Below, piece after piece: positions 25,955-34,620 of a stretch of 64,000 bases of DNA (the stretch's first letter is position 1; each line of letters starts with the position of its first letter). A program made the position numbers and the translations under genes. Source of the stretch: Pseudomonas mohnii. GTDB taxonomy: Bacteria; Pseudomonadota; Gammaproteobacteria; Pseudomonadales; Pseudomonadaceae. The notes below the pieces were generated by a model. That model searched no databases and was not told the origin of the DNA. It saw only the letters and a list, made by a program, of their open reading frames with translations. Location of the stretch: the NCBI RefSeq assembly GCF_900105115.1, contig NZ_FNRV01000001.1:310001-374000 (forward strand), read 5' to 3'.

Positions 25955-26933
25955 GTTCGATATTCTGTCGTTCGGCGAGACCATGGCGATGTTTGTCGCC
26001 GAACAGGCCGGCGATCTGGCCAGCGTCAGCGCTTTCCACAAACGCATTGCCGGCGCCGACAGCAACGTCGCCATCGGCTTGTCCCGATTGGGCTTCAAGG
26101 TGGCTTGGCTAAGCCGGGTCGGCGCCGATTCACTGGGCCGATTTGTGATCGATACGCTGGAGAAAGAAGGCCTGGATTGCCGCCACGTCGACATCGACCC
26201 CGCGCACCCCACCGGGTTTCAACTCAAATCGCGCACCGACGATGGCAGCGACCCGATGGTCGAATACTTCCGCCGTGGCTCGGCGGCCAGTCACTTGTCG
26301 GCGCATTCGATCGTGCCCGAATTGCTCACTGCCCGGCACCTGCACGCCACCGGCATCCCCCCGGCGCTGTCGGAAACGGCGCGGCAGATGTCGTTCGAAT
26401 TGATGAGCCGCATGCGCGATGCCGGCCGTAGCGTGTCGTTCGACCCGAACCTGCGTCCGGGCCTGTGGGCCAGCGAGCAACTGATGATCAGCGAGATCAA
26501 CCGCCTCGCCGCCCTTGCCCATTGGGTACTGCCGGGCCTGAGCGAAGGTCGCCTGCTGACCGGTTTCGAGGACCCGGCCGACATCGCCGCGTTCTATCTC
26601 GACCAGGGCGCCGAAGCGGTGGCAATCAAACTGGGGCCGCATGGCGCCTATTACCGCACGCACCTGGATGCTGGTTTTGTCGCCGGCGTGCCGGTGCAAA
26701 CCGTGGTCGACACCGTGGGTGCCGGTGATGGCTTTGCCGTGGGCATGATCAGCGCGCTGCTGGAAAACTACAGCTTTGCCGAGGCGGTGCAGCGTGCCAA
26801 CTGGGTTGGCAGCCGCGCGGTGCAGAGCCGCGGGGACATGGAAGGGTTGCCGACCCGGGCAGAGATGTCCGTCGAATTCGAGGCCGCCTTCGCGGGCAAG
26901 CCCGCTCCCACAGGGGACTTGTGTCGAACATAA
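25947..26933 (+). CDS. kguK: KguK, 2-ketogluconate kinase (PfkB family), with a repeat-derived tail
   Basis: 328 residues of PfkB ribokinase fold. N-terminal ISFGETMAMF-like strand, substrate motifs (RIAGADSNVAIGLSRLG) and the anion-hole/catalytic motif DTVGAGDGFAVG with the base Asp are present. It makes 2-keto-6-phosphogluconate for KguD. The last 15 or so residues (AAFAGKPAPTGDLCRT) are translated from a REP element at 26889-26914 that has run into the 3' end, replacing the original stop. The fold is complete before this tail, so activity is probably retained. Confidence 0.92.
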   Translation: MSEFDILSFGETMAMFVAEQAGDLASVSAFHKRIAGADSNVAIGLSRLGFKVAWLSRVGADSLGRFVIDTLEKEGLDCRHVDIDPAHPTGFQLKSRTDDGSDPMVEYFRRGSAASHLSAHSIVPELLTARHLHATGIPPALSETARQMSFELMSRMRDAGRSVSFDPNLRPGLWASEQLMISEINRLAALAHWVLPGLSEGRLLTGFEDPADIAAFYLDQGAEAVAIKLGPHGAYYRTHLDAGFVAGVPVQTVVDTVGAGDGFAVGMISALLENYSFAEAVQRANWVGSRAVQSRGDMEGLPTRAEMSVEFEAAFAGKPAPTGDLCRT

Positions 26934-26980
26934 ATAAATAGGAACACCACCGATCCTGTGGGAGCGGGCTTGCCCGCGAT
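26889..26980. repeat. REPIN overlapping the 3' end of kguK
   Basis: Arms TTCGCGGGCAAGCCCGCTCC... (26889-26914, inside kguK) and the inverse (26955-26980). The first arm is read as protein; the second lies in the kguK-kguT gap. It could adjust expression within the operon. Confidence 0.88.
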
Positions 26981-27023
26981 GAGGCCCGCCCAGCCACTGA
27001 ACCCGCCCAGCCACTGAAGATTT

Positions 27024-27037
27024 GAAACCGTTACCTG
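27024..27037. promoter_or_regulatory. Partial PtxS site before kguT
   Basis: TGAAACCGTTACCT keeps the left half (TGAAACCG) of the PtxS palindrome but the right half is degraded. It is 35 bases before kguT, after the REPIN. It may be a weak internal operator or a chance match. Confidence 0.35.
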
Positions 27038-27071
27038 CTGCGACAAAAACAACAAGCTCAGGAGCATCACC

Positions 27072-28370
27072 ATGAAAACCGCAACGCTCGCCACCCGCCG
27101 CTGGTGGTACATCATGCCCATCGTGTTCATCACCTACAGCCTGGCGTACCTCGATCGCGCCAACTACGGGTTCGCCGCCGCCTCGGGCATGGCAGCGGAC
27201 CTGATGATCACCCCGGGCCTGTCGTCGATGCTCGGCGCGCTGTTCTTCCTCGGTTACTTTTTCTTCCAGGTACCGGGGGCGATTTACGCGCAGAAACACA
27301 GCGTGAAGAAACTGATTTTCGTTAGCCTGATCCTCTGGGGTGGCCTGGCGACCTTGACCGGGATTGTCTCCAACGCTTATTGGCTGGTGGTCATCCGCTT
27401 CATGCTCGGGGTTGTCGAAGCCGCGGTGATGCCGGCGATGCTGATCTACCTGTGCCACTGGTTCACCCGTGCCGAACGCTCGCGGGCCAATACCTTCCTG
27501 ATCCTCGGCAACCCGGTGACGATGCTGTGGATGTCGGTGGTGTCGGGCTATCTGGTGCAGCATTTCAGCTGGCGCTGGATGTTTATCGTCGAAGGTTTGC
27601 CGGCGGTGCTCTGGGCCTTTATCTGGTGGCGTCTGGCCGATGATCGCCCCTCCCAGGCCAAGTGGCTCAACGACCAGGAAAAACTCGATCTGGAAAGCGC
27701 CCTGGCGGCCGAACAGGTCGGCATCAAAGCCGTAAAAAACTACGCCGAAGCGTTCCGCTCCAGCAAAGTGATCATCCTGGCCCTGCAGTTTTTCTGCTGG
27801 AGCATCGGCGTGTACGGCTTCGTGCTGTGGCTACCATCGATCCTCAAGGCCGGCGCGCAAATGGACATGATCGAAGCCGGCTGGCTCTCGGCCCTGCCCT
27901 ACCTGGCGGCGGTGATCGGCATGCTGCTAGTGTCCTGGGGTTCGGACAAGCTGCAAAAACGCAAACGCTTCGTCTGGCCGCCGCTGCTGATTGCGTCCAT
28001 CGCCTTCTACGGTTCCTACGCCCTGGGCGCCGAACATTTCTGGTGGTCCTACACGCTGCTGGTGATTGCCGGCGCCTGCATGTACGCGCCTTACGGCCCC
28101 TTCTTCGCAATCATCCCGGAAATCCTTCCGTCCAACGTCGCCGGCGGCGCCATGGCGCTGATCAACAGCATGGGCGCGCTGGGTTCGTTTGGCGGTTCCT
28201 ACCTGGTCGGCTACCTGAACAGCTCCACTGGCTCGCCTGGTGCGTCGTACCTGCTGATGAGCGGCGCGCTGATGCTCTCGGTGGTGCTGACGATTTTCCT
28301 CAAGCCCGGCGCCAGCGACCGGGAACGTCCCACGGTCGCGCTGACCCGTCGCACCGCCGCTCACCCATGA
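27072..28370 (+). CDS. kguT: KguT, 2-ketogluconate MFS transporter
   Basis: 432 residues and about twelve membrane helices of the anion:cation symporter/MFS type. The first loop has YLDRANYGFAAASGMAADL and the second helix pair GYFFFQVPGAIYAQK, and the C half GPFFAIIPEILPSNVAGGAMALINSMGALGSFGG, all characteristic of 2-ketogluconate and sugar-acid transporters. It imports 2-ketogluconate made by periplasmic glucose oxidation. Start ATG 27072 follows CAGGAG. Part of kguEKTD, separated from kguK by a REPIN. Confidence 0.92.
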   Translation: MKTATLATRRWWYIMPIVFITYSLAYLDRANYGFAAASGMAADLMITPGLSSMLGALFFLGYFFFQVPGAIYAQKHSVKKLIFVSLILWGGLATLTGIVSNAYWLVVIRFMLGVVEAAVMPAMLIYLCHWFTRAERSRANTFLILGNPVTMLWMSVVSGYLVQHFSWRWMFIVEGLPAVLWAFIWWRLADDRPSQAKWLNDQEKLDLESALAAEQVGIKAVKNYAEAFRSSKVIILALQFFCWSIGVYGFVLWLPSILKAGAQMDMIEAGWLSALPYLAAVIGMLLVSWGSDKLQKRKRFVWPPLLIASIAFYGSYALGAEHFWWSYTLLVIAGACMYAPYGPFFAIIPEILPSNVAGGAMALINSMGALGSFGGSYLVGYLNSSTGSPGASYLLMSGALMLSVVLTIFLKPGASDRERPTVALTRRTAAHP

Positions 28371-28391
28371 ATTGATGTCGAGAGAACCCGG

Positions 28392-29369
28392 ATGAAAAAG
28401 CAGGTCGTTCTATACAAGAAACTGTCACCGTCGCTGATGGCTCGCTTGCACGAGCAGACTGAAGTGACCCTGATCGAAAGCCTCGATGCCGAGGGGCTGG
28501 CCAAGCTGCGCCACGCCCTGCCCCGTGCCCAGGGTTTGCTCGGTGCCAGCCTGAAACTCGATGCCGGACTGCTCGACCTGGCGCCGAATCTCGAAGCCAT
28601 CGCCAGTGTCTCGGTGGGCGTCGACAACTACGACATCGACTACCTGACCGAACGGCGCATCCTGCTCAGCAACACGCCGGATGTGCTGACCGAAACCACC
28701 GCCGACACGGGTTTCGCCCTGATCCTGGCCACCGCCCGGCGCGTAGTGGAACTGGCGAACATGGTTCGCGACGGCCAGTGGACCCGCAACATCGGCCCTG
28801 CGCATTTCGGCAGCGACGTGCACGGCAAGACCCTGGGCATCATCGGCATGGGACGCATCGGCGAAGCCCTGGCCCAGCGCGGGCATTTCGGCTTCGGCAT
28901 GCCGGTGATTTACCACAGTCACTCGCCGAAACCGGCGGTCGAACAGCGGTTCAATGCCCAATACCGCAGCCTCGACGAATTGCTGCAGCAGGCCGATTTT
29001 GTCTGCCTGACGCTGCCGCTGACCGCCGAAACCGAAGGGCTGATCGGTGCGCGGCAGTTCGCGCTGATGGGGCCGAAGACCATCTTTATCAATATTTCCC
29101 GAGGCAAAGTCGTGGATGAAGCGGCGCTGATCCGGGCCCTGAGCGAACGGCAGATTCGCGCCGCGGGGCTGGACGTGTTCGAGCGCGAGCCGCTGAGTCA
29201 TGACTCGCCGTTACTGCAACTGCACAATGTGGTGGCCACACCGCACATGGGTTCAGCGACTCATGAAACCCGGGAGGCGATGGCCCGGTGTGCGGTGGAC
29301 AACCTGTTGGCCGCGCTGGCGGGTCAGCGGCCGGTTAATCTGGTGAATGGAGCGGCCTGGAAAGGCTGA
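28392..29369 (+). CDS. kguD: KguD, 2-keto-6-phosphogluconate reductase
   Basis: 325 residues, D-isomer-specific 2-hydroxyacid dehydrogenase family. The NAD(P)-binding motif is GIIGMGRIGEALAQRG (about 150-165); catalytic Arg is in NISRGKVVDE, Glu in FEREPL and His in PHMGSATHETREAM. It reduces 2-keto-6-phosphogluconate to 6-phosphogluconate, which enters the Entner-Doudoroff pathway. It starts 21 bases after kguT and ends the operon, followed by an inverted repeat shared with the convergent aruH gene. Confidence 0.93.
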   Translation: MKKQVVLYKKLSPSLMARLHEQTEVTLIESLDAEGLAKLRHALPRAQGLLGASLKLDAGLLDLAPNLEAIASVSVGVDNYDIDYLTERRILLSNTPDVLTETTADTGFALILATARRVVELANMVRDGQWTRNIGPAHFGSDVHGKTLGIIGMGRIGEALAQRGHFGFGMPVIYHSHSPKPAVEQRFNAQYRSLDELLQQADFVCLTLPLTAETEGLIGARQFALMGPKTIFINISRGKVVDEAALIRALSERQIRAAGLDVFEREPLSHDSPLLQLHNVVATPHMGSATHETREAMARCAVDNLLAALAGQRPVNLVNGAAWKG

Positions 29370-29375
29370 AGATCA

Positions 29376-29449
29376 AAAGATCGCAGCTGTTGGCGGCTCA
29401 TTGAGTGAACGCATTTCAATGCAGGCGCTTCCAAAGGCTGCGATCCTTT
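29376..29449. repeat. Inverted repeat of the GATCGCAGC family between convergent kguD and aruH
   Basis: AAAGATCGCAGC (29376-29387) and GCTGCGATCCTTT (29437-29449) pair with one mismatch. The core GATCAAAAGATCGCAGC is a second abundant Pseudomonas extragenic repeat type. The second arm touches the last codons of aruH. Likely a shared transcript end. Confidence 0.6.
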
Positions 29450-30636
29450 CAGGCCCGCCGCGCCTCCAGCAGGTCCATCGCGCACAGCGCAATGCGTCGG
29501 CACGCATCCGCCAGTTTTAGCTGGTCCACCACCAAGCCAAGGCGAATATGCCCCGCAGCACTCGGCCCGAACGCTTCGCCCGCCAGCACCGACACGCCAT
29601 AACCTTCCAGCAACCGCTCGGCGAAGCGATGGGCCGACAACCCGGTCTGGCGCACATCGACCATCACGAACATCCCGCCATCGGGCCTGATCGCGCGAAT
29701 GCCCGGACAATGGTTCAGGCTCGCGCACACCAGGTCACGACGCTGGCGATATTCCTCACGCATCAACGCCACCTCCGGCAGATCTTCATCAAGCGCCAAT
29801 TGCGCAGCCTTCTGCACGAACTCCGGAATGCCAAAGAGCATGCATAACGACAGATTCTCAAGATGGTCGTTCAAGGGCTTGGGCCCGACCACCCACCCCA
29901 CCCGCCAACCGCTCATGGCATGGGATTTGGACAGGCTATTGATGGTCGCGGTGCGCTCGGCCATACCCGGCAGACTTGCCGGGCTGATGTGTTCGCCCTC
30001 GTAAAGCAATTCGCTGTAGACCTCATCGCTAATCAGCCATAAATCATGCCGGATGCACAGCGACGCCAGCTCCTGCCAGACCATCAGGGGCAGGCTGGCG
30101 CCGGAAGGATTGTTCGGGCTGTTGAGCAAAATGGCGCGGGTCCTTGCCGTGATCAGTGCTGCCACATCCGCCGGATCGACCCGAAAGCCATTCTCCGGCC
30201 GCACGGCCACCGGTACCACTTTGGCGCCACAGGCCCCCATGACCCCTTCATAGGTGACGTACATCGGCTCGGCGACAATCACTTCATCCCCTGGATCGAG
30301 CAGGCATTGCACCACTGAATACACCGCGCTCTGGGCACCGGGCAGTACCACCACATGCTCGGCGTCCACTATCTGGCCGCTGGTAAGCCGATGACGGCGG
30401 GCAATGCTGTCGCGCAAGCCTCGACGGCCACGGACTTCCGAGTAGTGAGTATCACCCGCCAGCAGGCTGTCGATGGCCGCCTGCACCACGGGTTTGGGTG
30501 TGTCGAAATCCGGATCGCCGACGGATAACAGCAGTACATCGACACCCTGCTCTCGCAATTGCAGCGCTCGGTAATGGATCTGCCAGGCTGCCGCTCCGTC
30601 ACCGGCGATTCGATGGGTCAAGGATGAATAGCGCAT
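29449..30636 (-). CDS. aruH: Arginine:pyruvate transaminase AruH (class I PLP aminotransferase)
   Basis: 395 residues. The N terminus (MRYSSLTHRIAGDGAAAW...LLLSVGDPDFDTP), SPNNPSGASLP and the PLP lysine K237 in SLSKSHAMSGWRVGW are as in AruH of P. aeruginosa, which converts L-arginine and pyruvate to 2-ketoarginine and L-alanine in the arginine transaminase pathway. ATG 30636 follows AGGAGA on the minus strand. The partner 2-ketoarginine decarboxylase gene aruI is not in the window, so the pathway is incomplete here. Aromatic or branched-chain substrates cannot be ruled out. Confidence 0.88.
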   Translation of the reverse strand: MRYSSLTHRIAGDGAAAWQIHYRALQLREQGVDVLLLSVGDPDFDTPKPVVQAAIDSLLAGDTHYSEVRGRRGLRDSIARRHRLTSGQIVDAEHVVVLPGAQSAVYSVVQCLLDPGDEVIVAEPMYVTYEGVMGACGAKVVPVAVRPENGFRVDPADVAALITARTRAILLNSPNNPSGASLPLMVWQELASLCIRHDLWLISDEVYSELLYEGEHISPASLPGMAERTATINSLSKSHAMSGWRVGWVVGPKPLNDHLENLSLCMLFGIPEFVQKAAQLALDEDLPEVALMREEYRQRRDLVCASLNHCPGIRAIRPDGGMFVMVDVRQTGLSAHRFAERLLEGYGVSVLAGEAFGPSAAGHIRLGLVVDQLKLADACRRIALCAMDLLEARRA

Positions 30637-30932
30637 GTGGTTCTCCTGTCGCGCGGGCTCCAAGCCACAACCCTATCTCAAATCATGCAGTGCGCCAGCA
30701 GCGCATTCAATTCGACGACCGGCATCGCGCCACGTATTGCGAATCGGCGAGACCACCGATGCAGTCCGGTGCTGTTTTTTGCCGCCCTCCGGTGCCTCGC
30801 CAGATCAAAAAAATCCTTTCTATTCAATAATTTAGCGCTCTGTTTGTAGGAGGCGAGAACTCAAAGACACCGACTACAAACGCGGAGTGCTTTCACTGAC
30901 AGCCTTTCCCCGGCGCCTGATTAAAGTGCACC

Positions 30933-30979
30933 ACCTGTAATTTGTGACAGGTTCCAAGAGGACAGAATCGCGATATAAG
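30933..30979 (+). promoter_or_regulatory. Lux-box promoter before the small LuxR-type gene
   Basis: ACCTGTAATTTGTGACAGGT (30933-30952) has the same arms and the same 8-base spacing as the classical Vibrio fischeri lux box (ACCTGT-N8-ACAGGT). A -10 element TATAAG (30974-30979) follows, giving a start at about 30986 and placing the box centre at about -43.5, the position used by LuxR activators that replace the -35. The leader to ATG 31101 is about 115 bases. The rest of the 464-base gap between aruH and this gene shows no other gene. Confidence 0.7.
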
Positions 30980-31100
30980 AACCCCGTACCTCAGCCCTTG
31001 TACAGGTGTCTGTAGGACGGCCGCGCGAACCACGCCATTTAGAAGTAGGAAGATTCTGCCGCGCCCACGCCGTCATTGATGATGAATGGGAGACTCAACC

Positions 31101-31385
31101 ATGCACCGTTCCGCCACCACTTCAGTTCGTGCATCGCCAGCCCCGGCCGATGTCCTGCATCAAGAAAGCGACCCCTCAGAAGAAATCACCCTCACCACCC
31201 GGGAAAAAGAAGTCTTGCAGTGGGTCTTCGCTGGCAAGTCGTCCTGGGAAATCTCCGTGATCTTCAGCTGTACCGAAGCAGGGGTGAATTACCACCTGAC
31301 CAATATCCGCCGAAAATTCGGCGTGAGCTCGCGCTGGGTCGCTATGGTCATGGCCCTGGAGCAAGGTTTGATTCAACGACCTTAA
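31101..31385 (+). CDS. HTH-only LuxR-family regulator (94 aa)
   Basis: 94 residues. A GerE/LuxR HTH domain occupies residues about 29-88 ([58 protein letters not shown]); the first 28 residues are low-complexity. There is no autoinducer-binding or receiver domain, so it is the DNA-binding half only. ATG 31101 follows GGGAGA. It lies behind a lux-box promoter that it may itself bind. A frameshifted second copy follows directly, and a truncated rhs gene ends 388 bases away on the other strand. Confidence 0.88.
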   Translation: MHRSATTSVRASPAPADVLHQESDPSEEITLTTREKEVLQWVFAGKSSWEISVIFSCTEAGVNYHLTNIRRKFGVSSRWVAMVMALEQGLIQRP

Positions 31386-31484
31386 ACCGGCCGTCCAACA
31401 GTGGTCAGTGTGTTTGCAGGGGCAGTGAAGAACACCGGATGCAGGTGGCGTGCCTGACCTGCCCCAAACAACGGCTGCGTTGCG

Positions 31485-31674
31485 CTCACCACACGCAATA
31501 AAAGCACTGTTGTCGCCGGAGACACGTCGTCGTGGAAAATCAGCCGTTTCTTCAATGGCGGTGAAGCGGGTGTGAATGACCACTTCAGCAATATTCGTCG
31601 CACGTTTGGGGGGCAGTTCACGCCAGATGGCGGTGATGATGGTGTTGCATCGAGAAGAAATCTTCAGTGATCCG
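31485..31674 (+). pseudogene. Decayed second copy of the HTH-only LuxR gene
   Basis: In the 388-base gap after the LuxR gene, translation of 31485-31613 gives LTTRNKSTVVAG...SSWKIS, EAGVNDHFSNIRRTFG, clearly matching LTTREKEVL...[25 protein letters not shown] of the intact gene. At about 31611-31614 a one-base shift in a run of G moves the match to another frame (31615-31674: SSRQMAVMMVLHREEIFSDP versus [19 protein letters not shown]). About three codons near the start of the HTH are also lost and no start codon is left. It is a tandem duplicate that has decayed. Confidence 0.82.
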
Positions 31675-31773
31675 GTCATAGGTGGGCTTACACCAACGGC
31701 TTGCAGAAATTGCCTGTTTCCGTTGGTTGAAGTCCATGCTCGACAGGTTGTGCCGAGCACGGACTGGCTCCTG

Positions 31774-34620
31774 TTATGTTCTTCTAATGAAGTGCCCGCT
31801 CAACGCTGTGCCAGCCTCTGCTTGTTGGCTCTGACTGAGTCCACTGATTTTAAAGTTCTGTTTAAACATGGATTCCTTAGCACGTGTTCGCGCCCTCCAT
31901 TGCTGCAAACCGCTTGGTGGCTTTTCCAGCGCATCATACATTTTTGGTCCTTTTACATCGGCAATAGGACTTGAGCCTTTTGCAGCTAACTGGCCCGGCC
32001 TGAGTTGGATTTCTCCGCTCGTTAGTTGGTCCCAGTAACCGCCTGTTACCCGTCCACGTTTGAGAGCGCCACGGGGTTGAATCTTGCCACCGTCGGAGAC
32101 AGCGTTACCTGCGGTCCTGGAAACTCGCGTACCCGCATTTGTGCTCCTGCTGAGTGCCCCACCTGAACTGGGCGATCCTTGACCCGCTTTCGCTGCAGAA
32201 CGGCTTGCCTTTGCGCCAGTTGCTGCCGTTTTTCCGAAAAGCCGGCCAAAAAACTTTGTCACAGCCAGGGGCAAGCGCCACCTACCCTCCGGATCCACAT
32301 AATCAACCGGATTACCCTCGCAGTACGCATAGGGGTTAACCCCGCCTTGCTCAAAAGGACTCTCACTGTCCGAACTGTTAAACCTCATCAACACCGGACT
32401 AAACGCCCGATAACCATTGCCCAACAAATACCGTCCGGTCTGTCCTTCCCTTCGCTCGCCGTTGTAACTCAATTGGCTGCTCACCGAGGGGTCATTCGCA
32501 CGGTGGCCATACGGTGAATACGCGACCTCCTTGCGCCCGGCCCTGCTGACCTCGGCGAGCACGCTGCTCTTCATGTCACTGGCCAGCAATAAAGACTTTG
32601 GGTCGGCACCTGCCTTTAGCTCAGCGAGCACCACGTCTTCACCCCGAATAAAGGTACTGCTGTTGGCGCCCTTGATCTGGTTGGCAAGGCTGCCGTCCTG
32701 ATAAAAACGCTGTTCCTGGCCACCACCGTCGCTCACCCCGGCCAGTGTATCGAGGGGGTCGTAGTGGTAGCTGCCCGGCGTTTCGCCCGGCAGTGCGCTG
32801 ACGCTGATCAAACGGCCCAGCGCATCGTATTCCAGAGTGCGATTGGCTTCGTCGCGAATCAGGTGACCGTCGGCGTTGTAGTCGAGCAGAATTTCCGCCG
32901 GGTAATCGACGTCAGTGTTGACAACTTTGCGCAGCTGCGTCGGATCAACCGTGTCATAGGTATAGATGGCCCGGTTGCTGCCACCGTCAAAGGTCGTCAG
33001 CACAAGCTGGAGGTTGTCCACTGGACTGAACGAAAACACCTGACCGGTGATGGTCTTGCCATAGGGATCAACCGGGCGTTGAGTGCCCCCACATGTGTAG
33101 GTGGTCAACCTTCCGCGCAAGTCATAGCCGTACGTTTCATCACGCAGCACGACAGTCCCTTCTTTCAGCGTCCGCAGGGCCAGGCCATCGACATCGTTGT
33201 ACTTCTGCGTCATTTGCTGCTTCACACCGTCGAGATCGAATTCGCGCAGAGTTTCCCGATCGAACTCGTCGTACTCCAATCTGATGCCAACGCTTTGCCC
33301 ACTGCCGGTGTCGCTGGTTGTGATGGTTTCCGGTCGCCCCAGTAAATCGTAGGTAAACGTCGAAGATGTAGTACCCAGTTGGGTGTGTACCAGTCGTCCG
33401 TCGGCATTGTAGCGATAGGTTTGTTCCTGACGCAGCACATCGGTGTAACCCAGCAAACGCCCGAGCCGGCTATAGCGATAGTCCATGGTGTATTCGCCCT
33501 GAGCGACGGTGCGTTTTTCGCGCTTGGGTTCACCGGTGCTGTAGTACTCACGCGTCAGTGCGATGTCCTGCTCCTGGCAAAACACCAGGCGCGCGTTTTT
33601 CGTGTCGTATTCATACGTGGCCTCGTCAACCTCGCCCTTGAGGCCGATGCTCGGTAATCGGCGCAACACAGGTTCACTGCCCAACTGCGGCACATAGGCA
33701 TACTCGATGACCTCCCCACTCGCCATGGTGACCGAACTCGGCTGGGTTTGCCCCGGCTCGTAGTCGAAGACCTGTTCGCGACCGCCAGTGACGGCCTTGA
33801 TCCTGCGGTCAAGGCCGTCGAACGCCTGGGTGCCCAGCTGGATATTGTTGACACTGATGCTCGTTGGCAAATCGTTGCGGCTATGCGTGGCAAAACTGCG
33901 CCGCACGATCGCTTCGTCGGGCAAGGTGTTGGTGATCAGCCGATCAAATGCGTCATAGCTGTACTGCGTGACGCGCTGGACCTTGTCGAATCCTACGATC
34001 TCCTTCTGAGTCCGCCCTAGTCCGTCATAAAAATACTGATGCAGGCTGACACGTTGCTGGGCCAGATTGAAACGTTCGGTGCGCGTCGGTTTCTCGAACA
34101 GGTTGAACCAGGTTTCGGTCACGCCGCTCACTGGCGGATTCTCACCCGCGCCCTGACGCCAGCTACGCTGAATCGGGCCTTGGGACACCTCTGTACCGAT
34201 GGGATCGGTTTCCTCGAAGGTTTTCACACCGTCCGCCCCGGTTACACAGCGCTGCTGGCCCCAGTCGTCAAACTCATATTCAGTGGTCAGGGCCAGTGCC
34301 GTCGCGCCGATCCAGTCGAACTCGGTTTCTTTCACCAGGTTGCCGAATGAGTCGTAGCCGCCGGCATAGATCTGGCGTGGCGGGCTATTGGGCGCCGGGT
34401 TATCGGCGTCATCGCGCTCTTCGTAAATGACCCGGTTGAGCCCGTCGAAGCGGGCGGTGGTTTTTACATTCTTGACATCGAACATCCGTTGCTCGGCCTG
34501 CTCGCCTGCTTTGGCGCACAGGAAATACTCATAGCGACGGGTGGCTTCGTACGCCGTGCCTGGCGCCGCCGTTTCGCTGATCACCCGCTGCAGTGCGTCG
34601 TAGGCATAACGGATCATCAC
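31774..34620 (-). pseudogene. rhs: 5'-truncated rhs gene (YD-repeat protein with C-terminal tip)
   Basis: 948 codons open from GTG 34620. YD/RHS repeats run from the very first residues (IRYAYDALQRV, YGYDLRGRLTTY, YRYNADGRLVH, LEYDALGRLISV), and the RHS-associated core is complete (YLLGNGYRAFSPVLMRFNSSDS...NPYAYCEGNPVDYVDPEG). A variable tip of about 165 residues follows (RWRLPLAVTKFF...SGHFIRRT). Rhs proteins usually have several hundred residues before such repeats, so the 5' part is missing; the break falls where the glycerate kinase gene is also cut. TGA of glxK overlaps GTG/ATG of this frame, so translation by coupling remains possible. No immunity gene is seen beyond the tip. Confidence 0.8.

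Noticed and set aside
31176-31760. 194-codon minus-strand frame as an immunity gene for the rhs tip
   Set aside because: It is the antisense of the LuxR gene and its pseudogene; the sequence mirrors them and has no immunity-like features.
31774-34620. Intact TccC-type toxin of normal 950-residue length
   Set aside because: TccC proteins have a characteristic N terminus before the repeats; this frame begins mid-repeat at a breakpoint.
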